Of a stretch of DNA of 64,000 bases, positions 8,882-17,576 are shown piece by piece. This DNA comes from JBAZDC01 sp041654595. GTDB taxonomy: Bacteria; Pseudomonadota; Gammaproteobacteria; Burkholderiales; Burkholderiaceae_B. The notes under the pieces are model-generated. The model saw nothing but the letters and a program-made list of their open reading frames with translations, was not told the origin of the DNA and did no database searches. Where the stretch lies: NCBI GenBank assembly GCA_964551305.1, contig CAZKBT010000001.1:1-64000 (forward strand). The letters are read 5' to 3'. How positions within the stretch are numbered: position 1 is the first letter of the stretch; every line of letters starts with the position of its first letter. A program made the position numbers and the translations under genes.

Positions 8882-8898
8882 ATAGGTAAAATGAACTT

Positions 8899-9570
8899 AT
8901 GAAACCAACTATTTCGTCGCAACCATCCCGTCACGACGCCGCCTTGCTGCGCAATACTCTGCTTAGGCTAACCGCCCTGAACAAGATCATCTGCGTTGCC
9001 GTTGTCGTCATTGTGGCATTAATCGCCTACCATTTGCTCAACCGGCTAAGCGCATTCGGCCAAAGCCTGGATTACACGGGCCTCTTCGCCCTGGGACCCC
9101 AGGCCGTGACCCTGCTCCAGGAATACAACCCGTTCTTTTGGTGGGGCATCGTCATACTGTGCTGGCTAATCGTCGCCTACTTCCTGTACGGCTTCGTGCT
9201 GTCCATGCAGCGCAAAGGCCGGATGAAGCTGGTCGACGAGGACACCATCGCCGATCTCAGCGCCCGGCTGTCCGAGCCGGCCAAGGCCGTCCTGCGCTGG
9301 ACGTGGCGCGATCGCGCCCACCCCATTACCGTCGGCGATCTGCAACGCACCGCCCAGGAACTGAGCCAGGCCCGCGCCGACAAGATCGTTCTCGCCCGGC
9401 GCCATGCCGAGCTTCTGAATATTACGCCGTCTCACGATACGTTCGCCACCGCGGCGGCCGTCCAGCAGACAACGCGTCCGGCCGAGCCCGCGCGCGGCGC
9501 CGAACCCGGCATCGCCAGCGAGCCCATCATGCCGCCCCGTCAAGAACCCAGGCTGGGCGGCACGGAATAG
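8899..9570 (+). CDS. uncharacterised inner-membrane protein
   Basis: A 223-residue protein not assigned to a named family. Two hydrophobic segments are clear: residues about 29-47 (IICVAVVVIVALIAYHLL) and about 81-101 (WWGIVILCWLIVAYFLYGFVL). They are followed by a cytoplasmic, helix-forming part (DEDTIADLSARLSEPAKAVLRW; LQRTAQELSQARADKIVLARRHAEL) and a low-complexity Pro/Glu/Ala tail. Divergent from rpoN with 17 bases between starts; no clear Shine-Dalgarno. It is probably a real gene because codon use is strongly biased to GC at third positions. Confidence 0.72.
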   Translation: MKPTISSQPSRHDAALLRNTLLRLTALNKIICVAVVVIVALIAYHLLNRLSAFGQSLDYTGLFALGPQAVTLLQEYNPFFWWGIVILCWLIVAYFLYGFVLSMQRKGRMKLVDEDTIADLSARLSEPAKAVLRWTWRDRAHPITVGDLQRTAQELSQARADKIVLARRHAELLNITPSHDTFATAAAVQQTTRPAEPARGAEPGIASEPIMPPRQEPRLGGTE

Positions 9571-9573
9571 ACG

Positions 9574-9606
9574 TATAATCTCGCTCCGGCCACGAGCCGC
9601 GGCTCG
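9574..9606 (+). promoter_or_regulatory. -10 box and 14-bp palindrome upstream of the 2OG oxygenase
   Basis: A perfect TATAAT (9574-9579) lies directly after the stop of the preceding gene. Fourteen bases later comes the perfect palindrome CGAGCCGCGGCTCG (9593-9606). No convincing -35 box is seen 16-18 bases upstream. The palindrome would sit just after the transcription start, where a repressor or a hairpin could act on the oxygenase gene at 9680. Confidence 0.45.
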
Positions 9607-9679
9607 TTGAACCCCGCTTGCAGGAGCCAAAAAATCCGCTTAATCCAAAGCGCGCCCCGCTAAGGGGCCCAGTACCGCC

Positions 9680-10294
9680 ATGCCCGCACTGGAACGGTTG
9701 CTACTGGATCTCGAAACCCAAGGCTGGGCGGTGTCCGATGACATTTTCCCGCCAGACTTGGCACATCGGTTACGCGCGGAAAGCGAACAACGCTGGCAAC
9801 TCGGCCATTTCCATGACGCCCGCATCGGGCGCCGACAATCCCAGGCGCGCAACACCGCCATTCGCGGCGACGCCATCTGCTGGCTGGAAGCCGACGACCC
9901 CTACCCCGGCAGCCGGGCCTTCCAGGCTTGGGCCGCGCACTTGCTCCACGCCTTGAATCGCCATTTTTTCGCTGGACTCAGGCGCCTGGAATGCCATTAT
10001 GCGCGCTACGGATCCGGCGCGGGCTACGCCCGGCACATCGACCAGCACGTGGGCTCGCCGCACCGCAAGCTGTCGCTCGTGCTGTACCTGAATCCCGACT
10101 GGACCGCCGCGGACGGCGGCGAGCTGGCCATCCACGATCCGGACAATCCCGACATCGAGACCGCGCGTGTCTTGCCCATGCTGGGCCGGCTAGTCATGTT
10201 CCGCAGCGACATCACTGCTCACGCCGTCCTGCCCGGCAAGAGGGCTCGCTGGAGCCTCACGGGATGGTTCCGCACGGATGATGCGGTGCTTTGA
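9680..10294 (+). CDS. 2-oxoglutarate/Fe(II)-dependent oxygenase (prolyl 4-hydroxylase type)
   Basis: A 204-residue single-domain oxygenase with the double-stranded beta-helix fold. Fe ligands: H and D of YARHIDQHVG (about residues 117-119) and the distal H of DITAHAVLPG near 176. The downstream Arg of KRARWSLTGWFR is the usual 2-oxoglutarate carboxylate ligand. KLSLVLYLNPDW is the typical strand after the HxD motif. The substrate is unknown; related P4Hc-domain proteins hydroxylate proline in proteins such as EF-Tu. It stands alone, preceded by its own -10-like box and followed by the convergent wzz gene. Confidence 0.88.
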   Translation: MPALERLLLDLETQGWAVSDDIFPPDLAHRLRAESEQRWQLGHFHDARIGRRQSQARNTAIRGDAICWLEADDPYPGSRAFQAWAAHLLHALNRHFFAGLRRLECHYARYGSGAGYARHIDQHVGSPHRKLSLVLYLNPDWTAADGGELAIHDPDNPDIETARVLPMLGRLVMFRSDITAHAVLPGKRARWSLTGWFRTDDAVL

Positions 10295-10323
10295 AGATAT
10301 GCGCTGTCGAAAGCGACCTGCCT

Positions 10324-11418
10324 TCACGCTTGAAATCTAGGCGATACTCTGACATTCTTGCGGCGCAATGACATCGATGCCAGCAGCCAAAACACCCCCA
10401 CGAAACCGCCACCCAAGGCGCCAAGGATGACGATCAACGTGCGTTGGGGTTTATCGGGTTTGACGGGAAGGGTAGGTGGAAGTTGGTACGAATAGGAAAG
10501 TGTCTTGATGTCATATTGCCGCAAGGGCTTGAGCTGTTCCAGCTCGCGCGCCATTTCATAGTAACGAGGAGGATATATCAGCGGCATGTCACGGGCGGTT
10601 TCAAGCTCGGCAGTCAAGTACTTTTCTCCTAACATGAAAAGCCGGTTGCTGTTGCTAAGCTCGATGACCGTCGCACCCTCCGTCCGGCGAGCCATCACGT
10701 AATCAGGGATGTCGGCAAGCCGAGCCGCGTGCAGGGCATTCTCAAGAATTTCGATTTGATTCCTGCGTTCAGCCTCCAATTTGAATTCGATATTGGCAAG
10801 CTCGGTCTGGCGAGACAAAATCTCCGCGTCCAAATGATTATTGAAGCTTTCGTCCACCAGCTTGAAAGACAGATCATTCATCGTCGAAAGATAACCTGCC
10901 AGCAGTTCTTGAGCCTGCTCAGCGGTCTCCGCGCTAAACCCAAACTGATAATAAGGTGCTATCTGATCGTTGAATGCCTTGATTTGCAATTGATCGGCCA
11001 ACCCTGTCAAAAGTAAACACGCAGCGGCAGGATCATCGATGCCAGCGATCCGTTTCCGGTAGTAATCGGTCCCGGACAGATAATCCAGGCGATTCTTCCT
11101 TGCCACCGCTTGCGAAACAAACCCATTGAACAAGGTCGCAGCGAGCGTCTCGGTATCGACCTGCCTGTTACCATCCACCCTGGCCATCGCGCGGCGCTGA
11201 TCCAGGTAAGCGCCTATCTGCTCCAAATGAGGCTCGCTCACAAAGGCAACGGAAGTCCATTGCTGCTTCGCGGTAATTGCATAAATCCCCGCCAACACTA
11301 CGCCCGCCAAGCAACACGCCAGCAAAATGTAACGCCCATTCCAAAAAGCCTGCAGCAACTCGAGCAGATCGATTTCGTCGTTGCGCACAGCACCATTCCG
11401 CTCACCCGCTTCTGCCAT
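10324..11418 (-). CDS. wzz: Wzz-type O-antigen chain-length determinant (first copy)
   Basis: A 364-residue inner-membrane polysaccharide copolymerase (Wzz/FepE family) that sets O-chain modal length with the Wzy polymerase. Layout: cytoplasmic N-terminus NDEIDLLELLQAFWNGR, first membrane segment about 31-49, a large periplasmic helical domain, then the conserved proline-rich block PPTLPVKPDKPQRT before the second membrane segment (about 329-350). Strong ribosome site AGAGGAAAAG before the ATG at 11418. It is divergent from a second wzz. Confidence 0.88.
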   Translation of the reverse strand: MAEAGERNGAVRNDEIDLLELLQAFWNGRYILLACCLAGVVLAGIYAITAKQQWTSVAFVSEPHLEQIGAYLDQRRAMARVDGNRQVDTETLAATLFNGFVSQAVARKNRLDYLSGTDYYRKRIAGIDDPAAACLLLTGLADQLQIKAFNDQIAPYYQFGFSAETAEQAQELLAGYLSTMNDLSFKLVDESFNNHLDAEILSRQTELANIEFKLEAERRNQIEILENALHAARLADIPDYVMARRTEGATVIELSNSNRLFMLGEKYLTAELETARDMPLIYPPRYYEMARELEQLKPLRQYDIKTLSYSYQLPPTLPVKPDKPQRTLIVILGALGGGFVGVFWLLASMSLRRKNVRVSPRFQA

Positions 11419-11867
11419 CTTTTCCTCTTCTTCCTACAGCAGCCAACAAATTCAACTTATTGCAAACGTAAACTTTTTTTATTGTAATTCCAAAAGAATA
11501 TTGATATTCATTGCTATGCATTTGGTTTTCCTGTCGCCCTCATTTCCGTGTTAACGCGCCCAGACTGTTTCCCAGCGCGGCGTTGCTCTCAATCCGAAGA
11601 CAGCCTGCGGGCATGGAGCCAACCTGATCCATAGTGGAGGAAAGGGACAGACTTGTAACTTGCATAATATTTATTGACATATGGGAATTATTTAGTAACA
11701 TGATCGGGTTTTTTCGGGGAAAGCCATAATGCCGGTATGGTAAATAGAAACGTTTTGCCGCATCATGGAGGCTTTGTCTTCGCTCTTCACTCCTATAATT
11801 ACAATTACATTCCCGGCGTCCCTTGCTACGCAGCGACACCGTTCAAAATAGAAGGATAGATTCCCGT
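11419..11867. other. divergent control region between the two wzz genes
   Basis: A 449-base AT-rich gap without a supportable gene. It should contain promoters for both divergent wzz genes. The best candidate is the plus-strand TTGACA at 11674; the stretch around 11470-11520, AT-rich and near the minus-strand wzz, probably carries that gene's promoter, but I could not fix it. Confidence 0.55.
11674..11701 (+). promoter_or_regulatory. candidate sigma-70 promoter for wzz2-galU
   Basis: TTGACA (11674-11679), a 16-base spacer and TAACAT (11696-11701; four of six matches to TATAAT). It would give a leader of about 160 bases before the second wzz. Confidence 0.45.
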
Positions 11868-12941
11868 ATGCAGTCTCCCCATACATCCTCATCGACCGAC
11901 GAAATCGACTTGCGCGATCTGATACAAACGCTGTGGTCGTCCAAGTGGACGATAGCGTTGTTTACGTTGATCGTGGCCGCCGCTGCTGCGGCATATGCGT
12001 TCTTGAGCACGCCGATATACGAGACGCGCGTACAGACATTGCCTCCGCCGCCGAGCGGGCTGGCGGAATACAACATGGCGAACCAATTGTCGGGGCCGGC
12101 GATCGCAACCTTGACGGGTAATAGGGACAATGCTGTTCCTGCGCTTGATCCGAGAGAGGCTTATGCAGTCTTCTTACGTCATGTCGCGTCCGTGAGCTTA
12201 CGCCAAGAGTTCTTTAATGACATCTATTTGCCGGCTCAAGCTAACTACGATGAAACGCCGGCAAATCGTGAAAGGCTATGGAGGCGCTTTAACAAACAGC
12301 TGACGGTCAAGCTACCACGCAAGCCAGAGGACAATGAGCTCATGGTGCTGACATTGGAAGGCGAAAAACCGCAAGAAATCGCGCAGTGGGCCAATGAATA
12401 TACCCAAATGGCCATTTCAGCGGCACGCACTCAATTGTTGGACACCATCAAAAGCGCCATCAATTTGCGCATTAGCAGCGCAGAAGAACAAATAAAAGTC
12501 CTGCGCGAGAATGCCCGAATCGATAGGCAAAATCGTATTGCGCAATTGACGGAAGCTCTGGCAGTGGCTGAAGCAACAGGCCTGGAAACGCCTGTCAATA
12601 CAGGCAGTTTGATTTTGTCGTTCAACAATGAAAGCAATGACTATTTACGGGGAGCCAAGGCGCTACGCGCAGAGCTGGAGCAATTGAAGAACCGTGAAAG
12701 CGATGATCCGTTCATTCCCAAACTATCCGAATTAAGAAAAATACAGACTTTATTAAAAGCCGTTAGTCTTATCAGTCCTCAGGATGTCAGCGTCGCGCTT
12801 ATCGACGAAATTGCCAGCCCCCCCGAGAACCCCACTAAACCACGAAGAATCTTGATCCTAGCGCTGGGGGTGATACTTGGCGGCATGCTGGGGGTGTTCA
12901 TCGTCTTGACACGCTCCTTTTTTATCAGACACTCTGTCTAG
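11868..12941 (+). CDS. wzz: Wzz-type O-antigen chain-length determinant (second copy)
   Basis: A 357-residue Wzz-family copolymerase. N-terminus STDEIDLRDLIQTLWSSKW, first membrane segment about 28-47, a long periplasmic coiled-coil-rich region (for example SSAEEQIKVLRENARIDRQN), then the conserved block SPPENPTKPRR and the second membrane segment about 330-350. The ATG at 11868 follows GAAGGA by eleven bases; an earlier in-frame start exists at 11823. It is divergent from the first wzz and only about 30% alike by eye, so it is not a recent duplicate. galU follows after nine bases, probably in one transcript. Confidence 0.88.
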   Translation: MQSPHTSSSTDEIDLRDLIQTLWSSKWTIALFTLIVAAAAAAYAFLSTPIYETRVQTLPPPPSGLAEYNMANQLSGPAIATLTGNRDNAVPALDPREAYAVFLRHVASVSLRQEFFNDIYLPAQANYDETPANRERLWRRFNKQLTVKLPRKPEDNELMVLTLEGEKPQEIAQWANEYTQMAISAARTQLLDTIKSAINLRISSAEEQIKVLRENARIDRQNRIAQLTEALAVAEATGLETPVNTGSLILSFNNESNDYLRGAKALRAELEQLKNRESDDPFIPKLSELRKIQTLLKAVSLISPQDVSVALIDEIASPPENPTKPRRILILALGVILGGMLGVFIVLTRSFFIRHSV

Positions 12942-12950
12942 CTCCACATC

Positions 12951-13787
12951 ATGAAGCCGATTCGAAAAGCTGTATTTCCAGTTGCAGGCATGGGGACCCG
13001 CTTTCTGCCCGCGACCAAAGCGATGCCCAAGGAAATGCTGCCGATTGTGGATAAACCGTTAATCCAGTATGCCGTCGAAGAGGCAATAGCTGCGGGAATC
13101 ACTGATCTGATCTTCGTCACCGGCCGAAATAAAAGAGCCATCGAAGATCATTTCGACAGCGCTCCTGAACTGGAGGCCGACCTTGCCGCCAAGAACAAGA
13201 ACGATCTCCTTGGCCTGGTCCGAAATGTCATACCACGCCACGTCAACTGCATCTATACTCGTCAGGCGGCGCCTCTAGGCCTTGGGCATGCCGTATTATG
13301 CGCAGCCCCCATCGTTGGCAACGAACCCTTTGTCGTACTGCTGGCTGATGATCTGATCGATGCGCCCATCTCGGCGACTCGACAGCTCGTCACGACTGCT
13401 CAACAGCACGAGGGTAGCGTGCTGGCCATCCAAAACGTGGAGCGAGCCCAAACATCCAGGTACGGCATCATTTCCGGCGAGCAGATCGACGAGCATTGCA
13501 TTCGGGTCGAGAACATCGTTGAGAAACCCGCCCCTGAAAATGCCTCCAGTACGCTCGCGGTGGTGGGACGCTATGTTTTAGAACCCGAAATATTCAATCA
13601 TTTGCGTAAAACCCAAGCGGGCGTAGGCGGAGAAATACAGCTAACTGACGGGATCGCCAGCCTATTACGGGAGCGCAAGGTCTTTGGCCAACAATATGAC
13701 GGCGTACGTTATGATTGCGGCAGTAAGGAAGGTTTCTTCAAGGCAACAATGGCCTTTGGCCAAAAGTACCATGGGCTAGCCACCTGA
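12951..13787 (+). CDS. galU: UTP-glucose-1-phosphate uridylyltransferase
   Basis: A 278-residue cytoplasmic nucleotidyltransferase making UDP-glucose from glucose-1-phosphate and UTP, a precursor for LPS core and other glycans. The nucleotide-binding signature GMGTRFLPATKAMPKEMLP (about 13-31) and substrate blocks LGLGHAVLCA and VGRYVLEPEIF, with GGEIQLTD, are all intact. Usual length. Cotranscribed with the second wzz and convergent with the nucleotide-sugar dehydrogenase that ends the O-antigen operon. Confidence 0.95.
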   Translation: MKPIRKAVFPVAGMGTRFLPATKAMPKEMLPIVDKPLIQYAVEEAIAAGITDLIFVTGRNKRAIEDHFDSAPELEADLAAKNKNDLLGLVRNVIPRHVNCIYTRQAAPLGLGHAVLCAAPIVGNEPFVVLLADDLIDAPISATRQLVTTAQQHEGSVLAIQNVERAQTSRYGIISGEQIDEHCIRVENIVEKPAPENASSTLAVVGRYVLEPEIFNHLRKTQAGVGGEIQLTDGIASLLRERKVFGQQYDGVRYDCGSKEGFFKATMAFGQKYHGLAT

Positions 13788-13817
13788 TCGACAAATTGCC
13801 CTCCCGGCACCGACGAA

Positions 13818-15098
13818 CTATAGACGCAAGTCCACACTGGACGATTCGAATACATACTTCAAGTCATAAAGTATGTGTTTCTCTTTGCCATAGGCACGAA
13901 TCGCGGCTGATCCGGCATCGGCAAATTCCTTGTGCGCCACGGCAACCACGATAGCATCGTAAGCTCCGAAGGCTACATTTTCCACCATGCTGACGCCATA
14001 TTCCTGGCAGACCTCTTCGGAATCAGCCCAAGGATCGTACACGTCGACATCCGCACCATAGTCCGCCAATTCATGCACGATGTCCACCACCCTGGTATTT
14101 CGGATATCCGGGCAATTTTCCTTGAACGTAAATCCCATGACTAAGATACGTGCTCCCTGCACATGAATGGCCTGCTTCGTCATCGCTTTTACCAACTCTG
14201 CGGATACGTACCGACCCATTCCGTCATTAAGACGACGGCCCGCCAGAATAATTTCCGGATGATAGCCTAGCGCTTGAGCCTTATGCGTCAGGTAATACGG
14301 ATCTACGCCAATACAATGGCCACCTACCAAGCCAGGCCTGAAGGGCAAGAAGTTCCATTTAGTACCCGCCGCCTCCAACACAGCTTGCGTGTCAACCCCG
14401 AGCCGGTTGAAAATAATCGCCAGCTCATTCATCAAGGCGATGTTGACGTCCCGCTGCGTATTCTCGATGATCTTCGCGGCTTCAGCGACCTTTATGCTTG
14501 AAGCCTTATACGTTCCCGCTTTTATGATCAAACCGTACAAACCATCTACGAAATCCGCGATCTCGGGAGTCGAACCGGAAGTTATTTTTTTAATCGTGCT
14601 CAGCCTATGCTGCCTATCGCCTGGATTGATCCGTTCCGGGCTGTAACCAACGTAAAAATCACGATTGAACGTCAAGCCGGAATGCTTTTCCAGCACGGGG
14701 ACACAGTCTTCTTCGGTAGCCCCAGGGTAAACTGTCGATTCATAAATAACGATATCTCCACGTCCAAGGGCTGTCGCAACTGTTTGGCTCGCTTTGATAA
14801 GAGGCTCTAAGTCCGGTTGATTAAACCGGTCAACAGGCGTCGGTACCGTTACGATAAATACGTTGCACCCTGCAAGATCCGCGCGCTCAGAGGAAAAAGA
14901 AAGGTATGGCGCACTTGCCAGATCTTCTGACGGCACCTCCAACGTATGATCCACGCCACGCCGCAGTTCGTCGATACGATCTTGATTGACATCAAACCCC
15001 ACTACGGGCACGAGCCGTCCATACTCCACGGCCAAAGGCAAACCCACATAGCCCAAGCCGATGATTGCCAAGCGATTGCCCTTTATTTCCATCGCCAT
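13818..15098 (-). CDS. UDP-N-acetylhexosamine 6-dehydrogenase, TviB/WbpO type
   Basis: A 426-residue NAD-dependent enzyme oxidising C6 of a UDP-HexNAc twice to the uronic acid. Rossmann motif GLGYVGLPLA (about 14-23); catalytic-Cys motif GGHCIGVDPYYLTHKAQ (about 260-276), with the LTHKA wording typical of the TviB/WbpO branch, not of UDP-glucose dehydrogenases; C-terminal domain with GFTFKENCPDIRNTR. In this locus UDP-GlcNAcA is needed by WbpB-D-E and no WbpA is present, so UDP-GlcNAc is the likely substrate (inference); WbpO itself prefers UDP-GalNAc. It is the last gene of the long minus-strand series and converges on galU. Confidence 0.9.
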   Translation of the reverse strand: MAMEIKGNRLAIIGLGYVGLPLAVEYGRLVPVVGFDVNQDRIDELRRGVDHTLEVPSEDLASAPYLSFSSERADLAGCNVFIVTVPTPVDRFNQPDLEPLIKASQTVATALGRGDIVIYESTVYPGATEEDCVPVLEKHSGLTFNRDFYVGYSPERINPGDRQHRLSTIKKITSGSTPEIADFVDGLYGLIIKAGTYKASSIKVAEAAKIIENTQRDVNIALMNELAIIFNRLGVDTQAVLEAAGTKWNFLPFRPGLVGGHCIGVDPYYLTHKAQALGYHPEIILAGRRLNDGMGRYVSAELVKAMTKQAIHVQGARILVMGFTFKENCPDIRNTRVVDIVHELADYGADVDVYDPWADSEEVCQEYGVSMVENVAFGAYDAIVVAVAHKEFADAGSAAIRAYGKEKHILYDLKYVFESSSVDLRL

Positions 15099-15113
15099 TC
15101 CAAAGAACCTAAC

Positions 15114-16958
15114 CTAGGATGATTTATCCATTTTTTCCATCGGTACGTATTCAGGTATCCAGCGTTTAAGCGCCGCACGCACCTCATGATCTGCAAGCGG
15201 AATACACTGATCCATCCATCGATCTATATATTCATAGAATCCTTCAGGCGTATCGCGAGACTTAGCTATTCGCAATTCGGGATGTCGCGTTTCCAGCGTT
15301 TCTTCAGAATCAGCCAATAACTCTTCATACAGCTTCTCACCCGGCCGCAACCCTGTAAACTCGATCTTGATCTCATCTTCTGTGAAACCCGCCAGGCGTA
15401 TCATATTCCGCGCCATATCTACGATTTTGACCGGCTCACCCATATCAAGAACAAACACTTCTCCACCATCACCCATGGATGCCGCTTGCAACACCAACTG
15501 TGCCGCTTCCGGGATGGACATGAAGTAACGGGTGATGTCGGGATGAGTTACGGTAACGGGTCCGCCATGAGCGATCTGCGATTGGAATCGAGGAATCACG
15601 CTGCCTGTGCTCCCCAATACGTTGCCAAAGCGCACCATCTGAAAACGCGTCACGCTACTGCGGCAATGGAGCACTTGGCACACCATTTCCGCCATGCGCT
15701 TGGTCGCTCCCATGACATTCGTGGGATTTACCGCCTTGTCCGTGGAAATCAATACGAAGCGCTCTACTCCGTATTGCTGAGAGAACAACCCGACATTCAG
15801 AGTGCCCAAGACATTATTGCGCACTGCTTGCCAAGCGTTCCCTACTTCCATCAACGGCACGTGCTTATAGGCCGCAGCATGGAACACCACTTGCGGACGC
15901 CATTGCTGGAAGATCTGCCGCATGCGGTCCTGATCCTTTACATCGCCGGCCAAAGGCACGATCTCGATTTCCGGACGATGTTCGCGAAACCATTGCTCGA
16001 TCATATACAGCGCAAATTCGCTGGACTCCACCAGCACGATCTGGGCAGGCGAAAACCGCGATAATTGCCTACACAGCTCACTACCAATGGACCCCCCGGC
16101 TCCCGTAACCAAGATGCGTTTGCCGGTCAATATAGCTTGCACGTGCTCAGTGTCGATACGAACGGATTTACGCCCCAACAAGTCTTCGATCCGTACTGGA
16201 CGCATCACATTGATCGCGACTCGACCGCTCATCAACTCGCCCAAGCCCGGCACAGTGAACAAGTTTGCGCCAGCTTGCGTGGCGATCCGGGTAACCCGCT
16301 GCAGGTCTTCGGGGCTTGCCGAGGGCATCGCCAGAATGGCGTGCTTGGCATTCCAACGCTGCAGAATATGCGGCAACTCCATGGTGCCGCCTTCGACGCG
16401 CCGGCCTGCAAGCTCCAGTCCCCATTTGCTACGGTCGTCATCAACCAAGGCAACCACGTTCCAATCGGCGCTGCGGCCCAGTTCACGCACGAGCATCGCC
16501 CCCGCCGTACCGGCGCCAATGACCACGACAGGCTTGCCCAAGCGCTGGTCATTTCGATACAGATTGTGCTCTTTCCACATGCGCCAAGCCAAACGCCCGC
16601 CACCCATGATCAAAAGCAGCAATAACGGGTATAAGACGAGGATAGATCGCGGCACCAATACCGAGCCTAAACTGGCTATCGTGAAACCGACCAGGACCAC
16701 CGCAGACACTCCCACCGCTTTCAGCACCTGCTTCAAATCCGGCAAGCTCGCAAATACCCACATGCCCCGGTACAATCCAGCCCAACGACATGCCGCCAGT
16801 TGCGCCAGCAGTAACGGCCATACACCCATCCAAATCGCAGGCTCATAATCTTCCGGCCAATCAAAATTGAACCGGATCAAGAATGCCAGCAACCACGCTA
16901 CAAAGACGGCCGCCAAGTCAAACAAGAAAACCAATATCGTCCTAAAGTTTTTGCCCAT
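15114..16958 (-). CDS. wbpM: WbpM/CapD-type UDP-GlcNAc 4,6-dehydratase
   Basis: A 614-residue inner-membrane enzyme forming UDP-2-acetamido-2,6-dideoxy-4-keto-hexose. Four N-terminal membrane segments lie in residues 1-110. A first nucleotide-binding half starts at VVVIGAGTAGAM (about 144); the catalytic short-chain dehydrogenase half has GAGGSIGSELCRQ (about 289) and the altered catalytic motif STDKAVNPTNVMGATK, where Met replaces the usual Tyr as in WbpM/FlaA1. Its product should be reduced by the WbpV-like enzyme to a 6-deoxy-HexNAc used by WbpL. Downstream of the PglD-like gene with 18 bases between. Confidence 0.94.
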   Translation of the reverse strand: MGKNFRTILVFLFDLAAVFVAWLLAFLIRFNFDWPEDYEPAIWMGVWPLLLAQLAACRWAGLYRGMWVFASLPDLKQVLKAVGVSAVVLVGFTIASLGSVLVPRSILVLYPLLLLLIMGGGRLAWRMWKEHNLYRNDQRLGKPVVVIGAGTAGAMLVRELGRSADWNVVALVDDDRSKWGLELAGRRVEGGTMELPHILQRWNAKHAILAMPSASPEDLQRVTRIATQAGANLFTVPGLGELMSGRVAINVMRPVRIEDLLGRKSVRIDTEHVQAILTGKRILVTGAGGSIGSELCRQLSRFSPAQIVLVESSEFALYMIEQWFREHRPEIEIVPLAGDVKDQDRMRQIFQQWRPQVVFHAAAYKHVPLMEVGNAWQAVRNNVLGTLNVGLFSQQYGVERFVLISTDKAVNPTNVMGATKRMAEMVCQVLHCRSSVTRFQMVRFGNVLGSTGSVIPRFQSQIAHGGPVTVTHPDITRYFMSIPEAAQLVLQAASMGDGGEVFVLDMGEPVKIVDMARNMIRLAGFTEDEIKIEFTGLRPGEKLYEELLADSEETLETRHPELRIAKSRDTPEGFYEYIDRWMDQCIPLADHEVRAALKRWIPEYVPMEKMDKSS

Positions 16959-16976
16959 GTTTACGTTTCTCTCACC

Positions 16977-17564
16977 TTAGTCCGCAATCAAGGCCGTACC
17001 GGGCTGCGTGACTGCTCCATCCGCGACGACTACGCGATATCCGGCGCACGAACCCGCCTGCAGCCATGCCGCACGGCCTACCTTCACGCCTCCCGCAAGC
17101 TGCACGCCTACACCCAGATGCGCAAAAGCCTCAAGTACCACGTCATGGTCGACAGTGGCGTTCGCGTTCACGATCGCGCCATCCCCCACCTTGGCATTTA
17201 TCCCGACGATGGCGCCGGCCATGACCGCGACGCCCTTTCCTAACGCGGCGCCTTCACTTACCCAAGCCTTGGGGTGGACGATCGATACCAATTTCATTCC
17301 TGCTTGCCGTAGCTGAACGAACTTCTGTTCACGCGCGGCTTGATTACCTATCGCCACGATTACGCCGCTTCCTGCAGGGCATTGCTCCAGCGCCGCCATG
17401 CTGCCGATAACCGGCCAGCCTTGGCATTCAAGCTTGGCAGGATATCCATCATCTAAAAAAACGACATCCGCCCACTGGCCGCTCAGCATCGCGGCTTCTG
17501 CAACGGCAGCACCATGCCCGCCCGCTCCCACGACGATCAATGTTTTTACATTCATGGTTATCAT
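16977..17564 (-). CDS. PglD/NeuD-like sugar O- or N-acyltransferase
   Basis: A 195-residue left-handed beta-helix acyltransferase. The N-terminal Rossmann-like half (LIVVGAGGHGAAVAEAA, about 7-23) and the C-terminal hexapeptide half (GVAVMAGAIVGINAKVGDGAIVNANATVDHDV) are as in PglD; the catalytic His lies in VDHDVVL. PglD acetylates a UDP-4-amino sugar, but no PglE-type aminotransferase is beside it. Two ATG starts (17564 and 17555) are possible. Between wbpL and wbpM, it may modify the WbpM-derived sugar or a neighbouring residue; the acceptor is unknown. Confidence 0.85.
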   Translation of the reverse strand: MITMNVKTLIVVGAGGHGAAVAEAAMLSGQWADVVFLDDGYPAKLECQGWPVIGSMAALEQCPAGSGVIVAIGNQAAREQKFVQLRQAGMKLVSIVHPKAWVSEGAALGKGVAVMAGAIVGINAKVGDGAIVNANATVDHDVVLEAFAHLGVGVQLAGGVKVGRAAWLQAGSCAGYRVVVADGAVTQPGTALIAD

Positions 17565-17576
17565 TTCAGCATGCGC

